DNA of 64,000 nt from Drosophila miranda (Eukaryota; Arthropoda; Insecta; Diptera; Drosophilidae): positions 790,001 to 854,000 of the forward strand of contig NC_046673.1 in NCBI RefSeq assembly GCF_003369915.1. Reading direction: 5' to 3'. This document shows, piece after piece, positions 55,251 to 64,000 of this stretch. The position numbers and the translations under genes were made by a program. Below the pieces are notes generated by a model. The model made no database searches. It was not told the origin of the DNA and was given only the letters and a program-made list of their open reading frames with translations. How positions within the stretch are numbered: the stretch's first letter is position 1; each line of letters starts with the position of its first letter.

Positions 55251-58200
55251 TTCGTTTAACCGCTCACTTATGTACATATGTACATGTATGTAAATATGTG
55301 CAATAGTACAGTACACATCAAGAGGGTGCACATCCACATCCTTCTTCTAGTATTAACGCGGCCATGTTCTGTATGTTCATAAATTGAGAAACGAATTTTG
55401 CTGTATGGAAATATGTCAGGCGTACCCTCACCTATTGCACTCTAGAGATGGGAGAGAATTCATCAGTCATAACATATGTACATACATATTTTCTGTGGAA
55501 CTCGCATCCTTTATCGCTTTACCGCCTTTCAGGAATCTGGAGACTACCACTTAGCCCCTTAGCCCCTTCACAGCTTACTTTAGTTTTGAGAAGTTTTCAC
55601 CCACTTAGTCTCGTACTGCCTGTCTCTAACCCCTTCGTACCACACTGCCACAACAATTCGCCATTGGCACATTTGACGTTTGAGGTAATATCATCCGCCA
55701 TCGGAGATCCCCCAAGCTCGAATCCCATATTCGAGGCGATACGATGCGCTGCACTGCGCTGCTGCTAGCGCAAGCAGTAATCGTGTCTCGACGTGTCATG
55801 CATTTCCATTTCCATTTCCATTTGCATCATTCCATATTCATTTATGCACATTTTGTTGTAATAATTTAATATTTAAACAATATTATTATTTCTGCCTCTC
55901 CTTCCCGCTGCTTTTTTTATGGATATCTGACAAATGCTTTATTTGGTGTTTATTGTTTCACCTTTCCATAATACCCTAGCCCCAAACAAGGGCATTCCCA
56001 GCAATAGCAACAGCAATAGCCACATCAGCAGCAGCAGCAGCAGTAGCAAAAGCAACCAGCGTGCATGACGCTGCTCTTCTGCCGACGTTTCTGCCGTTGC
56101 TGCGAAATGACTAAGGAGTGCATGGGTATGACAGAGGTAGACTAATTGTAAATAGGCATATCAGTTCGAGCCACAAAGAAAGGGAACTAAATGTTTCAGT
56201 CGGTTTTCCATTTCTCGCGGACCTATGTACGTTAGGGTTAGGGTATCGTTGCGTCGATCTTTTCATTCGATGGTTCTTCCTCTTATTCCTCTTCTCCCTC
56301 TCCATCATCTTGGGCTCTTATCATGCCAGGTGAGCAACGACGGCAACGGCAACGGCAACGGCAACGGGGACAGCGACGCCCACGATACATTTTGGCTACC
56401 CAGAGGCGTTAAATGCATCTCCCCCCATCATCATCTTTTGCTTCTGCGCTGCGCTGCCCACGAACAGCATTATCATACCCTTACAGAGAGTATTATGGGT
56501 ATTATGCTTTGCCACAAAAAGGAAGCGTATTCGACCCAGTTTTTTGATTGCCTCCTAGCTTTTTACTATTTCTGATGCTTTTGCAGAAGTGGCCAACATA
56601 CAGGAAGACGCCTAACCGATTTACATGCAAGGGTATCAAATTCTTCGACACTCGAAGCTAGTAATCCTTCTCTGTTAAACCTTGGTTTCGTTTCACTTTG
56701 ATCGCTGGCAGCAACACAGCAGAGTAGCAGCGCAGCGCATCGTAGCTTCGCTTAGAACTGAAGCCCTGCTTGGTCTATCTGCATTTGTATCTGAATCTGT
56801 AGCTGTATCTGTGTGTTCGTGTCACTGTGTCTTCGTGTGAGAGGAGCACCATCAAATTTTTGTTGTGTCTTCTTCTGAAAAATGCATAGACAGCGGCAGA
56901 CAGACCGAAACAGACAGACAGACGGACGGACGGACGAAAATGCATATTTGATAATCCCCCCACAGTGGCAACATCACCTTTTCACTTTCGAAATTCGACT
57001 GATGCTTGAGGATGGAGAGTGCAGGTTGGGGGAGGAGAGGGTGCAAATGGGTATTATGACATCATAACTTTCTTGCATCAACAGTGTGGCACGTGCCAGT
57101 GGTTTTTTATGGACGCTAATGGTAATGGATCAATGGAGAGGCGCTATATCGCCAGCAAATAAATGCCAAAGAACTTAAAGCTTTCCATGTCCATGTCCCA
57201 GTCCCCAAATCTTCCAATCGGCAAGCCGTATGCATATCCGCATTCGAATCCGCATCCGCATATTCAGAGTCAAGTGTTGAAGCAAATAACGTGACTTTAG
57301 CCTCGCTCTTTAGCTCCTGCTCTTGCTCTTGCTCTTTCTCGGCTGCTTCTCATGCTTCTCCCCTTGAACCTCGCTTCCTCATATTAGTATTCCTTCTTCT
57401 TTCGCGTTGCGCGAGAGCAAGGGCCAGAGAGACGACGAAAGTGGGTCGCCCTGTGGGCCACCGCCACTCAATCTGGCCACGCCACCCACGTCGCGTGTAC
57501 GTGACGTTGATGCGATGTATGATGGATGGGCAGACGGGCAGATGGCAGAGGAAGAAAACGCGCAAGGAAGAAGTCTATGCGAGGGCAGAGGCGTCTGCTT
57601 GGGAGGAGAGGCTTGCAAGTGCAGGCACTCTGCTCTCTGGCTGCGTTGCGTTTGCCGTCACGCAATTAGCTTAGATTTCGGGCCCCCTCTTGCAGTTTGG
57701 TCTGCCTACCAACATGCCTGCCCTGCTGCAAAATGTGTGTCAATATGGCGTTAATAACATTACATGACTGCTAAAAGCAATTGCAAAAAAGCTCTGTCGC
57801 ATTATAACCGTAACGGCTGAGTCGTAAGCGCGGGCGCTGTAGAGGGGCCGGGCCGACAGAGGCAGCGACAGCGACGCTGTCAGTGCAAAAGAAATTGTTT
57901 TAGTTACGCAAAAAGCCAAATAAATTAAAAAAAAAAAGCAAAAAACAAAATAAAAGCGCGCCGACAAAACACAACAACATAAATAGATAAAATGCACAAA
58001 CAAATTCAAGTCAAGAAGGTGCTGAAATTTTTGATATCCTTCTTGGTCTCCCAGATTTGTATGTCCGTTACATAAATATGTACCTCCCTCTCGCAGTCTT
58101 CATTGTCCTGTGGCACCCCATGGCGGAGGGAGCGAGATTTAATGGTAGGATGGTACTTCGTTGGTGTCTCTTCCAACGATATAACGGAGAAACAACGTAA

Positions 58201-58389
58201 TGTGGAAAGGTGGAAAGAGCATAGACGGAGTGCAGGAATATATTGTATAAGTCATATGATTGCATATACATACATATGTACATGTACATGTACATACATG
58301 TACATGTATGTATTCTGCGTGCTGTATGCTGTGTGCATGTACATATGTATACTGTCCGAGAAACGGGTAAGGTACCCCTTTGAGGGGTC
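55251..58389. other. Gene-poor DNA upstream of the visible pigs exons
   Basis: Probably intronic for pigs. It holds short repeats: TTTCCA units near 55803-55828, CAGCAG near 56021-56046, (GGCAAC)n at 56338-56367, GGACGGACGG near 56923, and CTTGCT units near 57310-57335. No exon of a CH domain was found on the minus strand and no other gene is seen. Confidence 0.45.
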
Positions 58390-59043
58390 TAAGGGCTCGC
58401 GCACACTATAGCTGAAAGCGGAGCTGAAATCGGAGCTGATAGCTGATTTATAAGCTCTGAAAAAACAAACACACTGCACCGGTGCAAGTGCGCACATTGC
58501 AGACTGAGCTGAGCTGAAAGCTGAAAAAGCTCGCTGAAATCAGCTCAGCTTAGTTTGATCGATCAAGCATGTTTGTTTTTTCAGCAAGCTGATTGCTGAT
58601 TTTGTTCAAGTGTATTGGTTCATAAGTGATCGAAAATGGGCGAAACATTGTTAAGCGATGAAGCTGGGGAATAAGCGGGATTATTCAAAACATTTGGATA
58701 ATAGTTTTATTTCTATCATTTCTGGAAGGCGATAAATTGGGCAAAAAAGTTTTATTATTACCATTTTCATATGTCAATAATAAATATAATATACTATGTC
58801 CCCAAGTACAGTAAACGCTCGAAAGACATCACAATGTTTATTATTATACAAAATAAATAATAATTGAAAAATGTAATATTAATTCGCAGTGGCTTTTAGC
58901 TTTCAGCAATCAGATCAGCCGACAATGTACGCACCTGCAAGCTGATTCTGCCTGAAAAAAGCTCTCAGATCAGCTGAGCTTTCAGCTCTGATTTCGGCGC
59001 CGATTTCAGCTCCGCTTTCAGCTATAGTGTGCGCGAGCCCTTA
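58390..59043. mobile_element. 654-bp MITE with long inverted repeats and AGCTGA-rich subterminal arrays
   Basis: The left end TAAGGGCTCGCGCACACTAT continues through GCTGAAAGCGGAGCTGAAATCGG; the same ~44 bases stand inverted at the right end (about 59000-59043). Inside the inverted repeats, both flanks carry many AGCTGA/TCAGCT units (about 58411-58560 and 58890-59022), while the centre is AT-rich and non-coding. The bases just outside, GAGGGGTC (58382-58389) and GAGGGCTT (59044-59051), match at 6 of 8, suggesting an old 8-bp target duplication as made by hAT or P-type transposases. It looks non-autonomous. The family is not one I can name. Confidence 0.75.
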
Positions 59044-60784
59044 GAGGGCTTTGCACACATGTTGTAAAAATCATAATACTCTCTGCAAGGGTATACAATA
59101 GGCCAAACTGAAATAAGTAAATAACGAACAAAAGTTGATTTGTGCAATTACACAAACACACAGAAATTGTGCGCTCTGGTAAGCGGATTTCCAACTGTTT
59201 TTGCATTGTCAATGACTGCCTTCATCGATTAGTCCCACAAAGCAACTCCGCTTTTTGGTTTCCGCTTTTGGCTCTAAGCAGCTCTCTGCTTGAGGCTCTC
59301 AGCTCCGTTCTCATCTAAGTTCGGTTCGGTTCAGCTGAGTTCAGCTCCACTCGGGGCCTGCCGTCCCACTCCGCTCAGAGCTCAATCAAAAAATCCCATT
59401 CAAAATCATATTTCCAACGTTTCTTTTGTGTTTTGTGTCTGTTGTCTCTCCTGGGTTCAAGGTTCTCAGCGGCAACGACTTCCTCTACCCACATCATACA
59501 TGCCTAAATACATACTATGTATGTACTATGTACACAATACACAATGCATAATCGTATTTGGCTTTGGCAATGATAGATCGATCAGTGTATTCGCTTGCAA
59601 ATGATTTCTGCACAAGCGAAACAGCCTCAACAACAACATTAACCACAATGATCGATCCATCGATCTGAGAGCGACTATCGCTCACCTGCTCGGAGGTCTT
59701 CTGATCTTGGCCGGGCGACGATTAACGGTATTTCCATAATGCCCATAGAAGGCTTTTTTGTTAGTGTGTATGCTGCTGCTGCTGTTGCTGTTGCTGTTGC
59801 TGTTATCTACGAGTATTTATATTTTGCCCAAAAGTTTGTTGCTCTGTCGACATCCCAACTCTTTCGGTGTGTGGGAAACCTCTGCGACCATGGGACCATT
59901 GGAGAGGCGATTCGATCAGCAGCATCGATAGGTCTCGATGAGATCACTCAGAATGCGATCACCGATGACGATTGCGGGCGAAAACAGGAACGGAAACATG
60001 CGCTTGGTTCGGAGCGAACGCGCTTGGAAATGGTATTTAAGCTCATGGCATAAATAGGATAAGTCATTCGATGGGAAATCGAAGTGTGTTCTTGAAATTC
60101 GAGTAGCCCAAAGCTGATTAGCTCCGCAACTGATGTGTTGTTCGATATAACCTTATTATTGTATTACCCTATTAAGTACTTACATATTTACACACGTACA
60201 TATGTATGTATATAATACATATACATACATATATATACCGACATATTTTCTTGACCAGCACCAACCGTTTTGCCAACTATGAAGCCAACTTCATTTGTGA
60301 AGTTAAGTCTATTAAAAGCCGCAAGAATGGTTATCAAATGTAATTTGGATAATTCAAAAGATGTTTTCACACAATTTTACAAGTTTTAGTGTTATTGCCT
60401 TTGTCATTATCATATGGATGAAATATAACTACAGTATGCTTGCACATAAATCTGCTGCGGAAACCATTAGCTTTAACAACGGCTGTAGATCTTACACGTA
60501 TTCGTACCCTTCCAGGGCTAATAAGGCGTTGCAGTTTGGCTATAACAATAACCAGAGCAGAAGTCTTTCTATAGTTAGATGGCTATTTGGCTATCGCCGA
60601 AGCTGGCAAAAAATTCGATGCCAAAACCAAAAGCTGAACCGAACCAAGCTGAACTGGTTGTGGTGTTGTTGCTGTTCTCGTTGTTGTTGTCGTTGTTGCT
60701 GGGGCCAAAGCCAAAACGAATTTTGAATGTGGGTGAAGTTGTTAAAAATGTGGCAAACGCAATCGAGGTTAGCCGGAGACACAC

Positions 60785-60829
60785 AGAGAGATAGAGAGAG
60801 CGAGAGAGAGAGAGAGAGAGAGAGAGAGT

Positions 60830-60861
<32 letters not shown>

Positions 60862-60869
60862 GAGAGAGA
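60785..60869. repeat. (GA)n microsatellite, about 85 bp
   Basis: A nearly uninterrupted GA tract with a few C or T interruptions. Such tracts can bind GAGA factor in Drosophila, but no promoter is evident next to it. Confidence 0.85.
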
Positions 60870-63432
60870 CCCCACCACCCCTAGTCCCAGGCAAGCACCA
60901 GCACCAGACGGACCAACAATGAGTTGTACCTATTAGTTGGCGCATATTTAGTTATAAACTTGAATTTAGACTGTGGCCAAATTGGAGTCTGTCCATGTGC
61001 TCGAGTAAGTATTTGCCCCCAAAGTAAGAGCGAGACTGACACAATACTTGCACAGCACCAGAAACAACATCAAGAGGTACAGATACAGATGCAGATGGAT
61101 TTACAGATGGAGATAAAGAAACCCAAACCGAAACCGAAACAGAAATAGAAATACTCGTACATCGAAATAGACCCGAATCAGAGTCAGAGCCAGAACAAGC
61201 CACAAATGTCGAGATCTGTTTGTCGCGCTTGTCCGATTTGGTGTGTTTCCTGTTTGGAATAGCCAAAATACCAACATCAAAAAAATAGAGCAACGGTGGA
61301 ATAATTGTCGAGTTTATGGCTTAGATACTTAGATCTCAGATCTTGGTTACCAGATCCATTAGCGTCCATTTCGTACATTACGGTGACTCTCAGCATCGAT
61401 TTACCAGTGTACGTCTTAATCTTAAAAGGTGAATGATTCGTATTGAGTCCGACACAGCTATAGTAGTTCTTATCTCAGAACTGAGATCATTATTTTGTTC
61501 AGCTTATGTATACTGAAGCTTTATATCTTTATAATCAGGGAAAGTAATCGTGAACGATTTGCATTCGATGTGATAGTCATCGAACAGCTGAAAACTGAAG
61601 AAAACTGTGCAAACGTAGATACTGTGCAAATTGTAATCCTCAATCTCGCAGATATGGCTCAGAATGATGTTCATTTGATGTAGAACAGATAATCCCAATA
61701 GTCTTCACAGTTGACTTCTGGATCAGATCACGATTTAAATTGCTCCAATTTTGGTGCAGAGTGATCACTAATGCTGATGAGCAGTGCAAAATAGTAAGCC
61801 GGCGCCACTATGCTTGTCCTTTACCAAATCAGGCATTGAATGCATCACAGTTACCTCATTTCTGGCTCCTTTTAAGTTTCTCCAATGGATCACGGATCAC
61901 GGATCACGGATCACGGATCTCTGATCACGAAACCGCCTTTACCGACAGACAGAGAGAGATATCATCACGGACGAGTTATGGTGCGTGCTGGCGGTGGCTA
62001 ACTGGGGATCTCCGCTCGGATCGTGCAAATTGCCTGGCCATGCCGAGTCTGGATCTGGCCGAGTCTATTTGGCTATTTGTCCACTTTTGGCCAAACAAAA
62101 CGGAGGCATCGTCATTGTCGTCGTTGGGTTGGAGTGGAGCATTTGTTGTGTGTAAATACGGAACATATGTAAATATTAATTTTATTAAACAAACGTGACT
62201 CCAAGATCTTGGCTTGGCTAGGCTTGGCTTGGCTTGGCTTGTCTTTGGGGCTTTGCGTTTTGTGATTTGGGGCCTGGACCTGGCACATTGACGATGTTGA
62301 CACGACAATCCACACGGACGGGCCGCAGTTTCTCTGGTTTCTGTTGGTGTTTGCTGTGCGGTTTTTCATATTTGGCTTTTCGATTCGCAATATTTGTGGA
62401 TGCGAAATGCTTTGGTACCTTTGTTGCCATCGTTACCGTTTTGGCACTGGCTGTTGACCGTCGACAAATGGTGGCATCACCGGCGTTCATCAGGCACGCA
62501 TCAAAGTTGCGTGGGAACAGGCGACCTGGGAGGAGGCGGTCTGGCCTTTTGAAGTCCAAGTCCAAGTCCAAGTCCAAGTTTTAAGTTCCACATCCACCTC
62601 CAAGCGACTGGCATTTGTAGTGGTCTATGGAGTAGTACATGGAGTACATGGCTCTTAATCTCCATGGTTCCGTTTCAGCCCCGCGGATTGCAAATTACGG
62701 ATTGTGGATTGGTCGGTGAAAGCAAATGGAGTGTGGCCAGAGCAGACTTGTCAGCGATGAGTCACTCTGTTGATCGATTAAACGATTGTTCTATTGATTT
62801 CCGTTTTGGTGCTGACTGAATGACGCAGACTAGACTTCTCCTAGAACCGCTTTTCCACTGACCTTGCCGCTTATAGGCAGAGGCAATTATAAATTTAGAA
62901 ATTGATTCGCCTTATGGAACATGCATAGATCGTGAGTGCTTCGGCGAGTCCTGGTCACGCTCTCCCGCCCCTAGAATGGGCTTTTTCCAACTCCCGGACA
63001 AGCGCCCCGAAGAGCTCAAAATAGTCAGCGACACTCCATAAATCAGACACACTTCCCGACAACCGCACCGCCCCGCCCCGCCCAGACTGACACATCGGGT
63101 CCATGTCCAGGTCCAGGTCCAGGTCCAGGCCGAGGTCCACTTCAGACAGCAGCCAATTGGCTGGGTCTGCTTGGTCCAGGTCCAAGCGATTAGCATACAA
63201 TTTGTGGGGGGATTGCTGGGGCCAGCACGCGCAGCAAAAAATAATAATCGCTTGGAGTTTTTGAATTTTGTCTCTGGCTCTGGCTCTGTCTCTGTCTCTG
63301 TCTCTGACTCTGACTGCCGTTCCCGTCCGGACTGCCAGTGGTCGCTACAAATTGCAGCGTTAATAAAGTCAAAATCGGATTGGACATGGCCTGGCCTCAC
63401 CTCCAGCCACAGTCACAGTCTCACTCCCACTC

Positions 63433-63473
63433 CTAGTCCCAGTCCCAGTCCCAGTCCCAGTCCCAGCCCCAGT
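63433..63473. repeat. (CCAGTC)n hexanucleotide array
   Basis: Six CCAGTC units, one of several period-6 arrays in the last 5 kb of the window. Confidence 0.85.
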
Positions 63474-64000
63474 CCAGCTGTGGCCCCTGTGCTGTCAGCC
63501 ACCTGTGTTGAACACTGGCCACTCGGAAAGCGATTGAGCAGCGATTGGGCAGCGATATACGAGCGATATACACTCCTTTGCAGCGCAATCAGCCAACCCG
63601 ATAGATCAGAGAGAGATATTCGATCACACAATAAATTCAGCACTAATGAATTTTGATTCATTTCCATTTGCTTTCGCACAACAGCCAAATAACTTCAGCA
63701 ATCAATGGAGCAGGGTTGACGTGACCTACATATGTATGTATATACATTCACATACATACATATATTAACCGGACAGTAGGCAATGAGCGATGATACGAGC
63801 CAGATATCAATGATTCTGCAGCAGCATATCGCACTGCTAAAACATACATACATAGGTAGGTATGTACATATGTACATTGGTACGTATTTACGTATGCACG
63901 TACATCTGTAGACTCGGCAGAAGCCCAGCTAAAGAAAAAAACGTTTAGATCCTTCAGAAACTTTCAGTTTCCTTGGCACTTGTATGACATGATGTTGTAG

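Larger units (their letters stand above)
59044..64000. other. Right end of window, no gene recognised
   Basis: Probably further pigs intron or upstream DNA. It carries GCTGTT units (59771-59801), a GA-rich array, a (CACGGAT)n array (61887-61919), CTTGG units (62211-62243), (AAGTCC)n (62552-62580), (CAGGTC)n (63100-63139), TCTGNC units (63272-63316) and (CCAGTC)n (63433-63473). Open frames across these repeats are periodic artefacts. Confidence 0.45.

Noticed and set aside
62912-63688. Overlapping frames of 90-160 codons on both strands with repeating D-L, S-E-T-E or S-P units
   Set aside because: They are translations of period-6 DNA repeats, open on both strands because of the repeat, not genes.

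Overview
The window is nuclear DNA from a fruit fly, and the gene set and order match the 6C region of the Drosophila melanogaster X chromosome (recalled, not searched). The DINE-1/INE-1 Helitron remnant, small introns with clean GT..AG borders, DREF-type TATCGATA promoter boxes and simple-repeat-rich spacers all fit Drosophila. An obscura-group species (pseudoobscura/subobscura type) is my guess, at low confidence.

Left third (1-19.3 kb), tightly packed. An STPR-domain/AT-hook nuclear protein gene (+) is followed by a roughly 590-bp palindromic transposable element, then Dph7 (+, diphthamide synthesis) and a small coiled-coil gene that may encode a kinetochore Spc24-like subunit (+). Pink1 (-, mitochondrial kinase) comes next, then two tandem class II fumarase genes Fum2 and Fum1 (-), and ND-ASHI/NDUFB8 (+, complex I). 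Four of these genes (Pink1, Fum1, Fum2, ND-ASHI) act in mitochondria.

Middle (19.7-44.1 kb). Mcm6 (-) and a LUC7L3-type splicing factor gene (+) diverge from a shared 0.85-kb promoter region. After about 5.5 kb of AT- and microsatellite-rich spacer come Ctr1A (-, copper importer, with a 30-nt microexon), a ZNF593/Bud20-like ribosome-biogenesis gene (+), Cdc7 (-, replication-origin kinase, the functional partner of Mcm6), an unrecognised coiled-coil protein gene (-) and the CacyBP/SIP homologue (+).

Right third (44.1-64 kb). One long gene, pigs (GAS2-like, CH and GAR domains, EB1-binding SxIP motifs), runs on the minus strand. Its first exon(s) lie beyond the window. Its introns and upstream DNA hold a 1.1-kb DINE-1 Helitron with internal repeats, a 654-bp inverted-repeat MITE and an unusual number of hexanucleotide arrays.

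Multi-exon CDS models were built by hand from reading frames and splice sites; every proposed junction keeps frame. They include two short exons not obvious from long open frames: Fum1 exon 1 with its mitochondrial presequence, and the Ctr1A microexon. No viral or retroviral remnant, CRISPR array, tRNA or rRNA was recognised.
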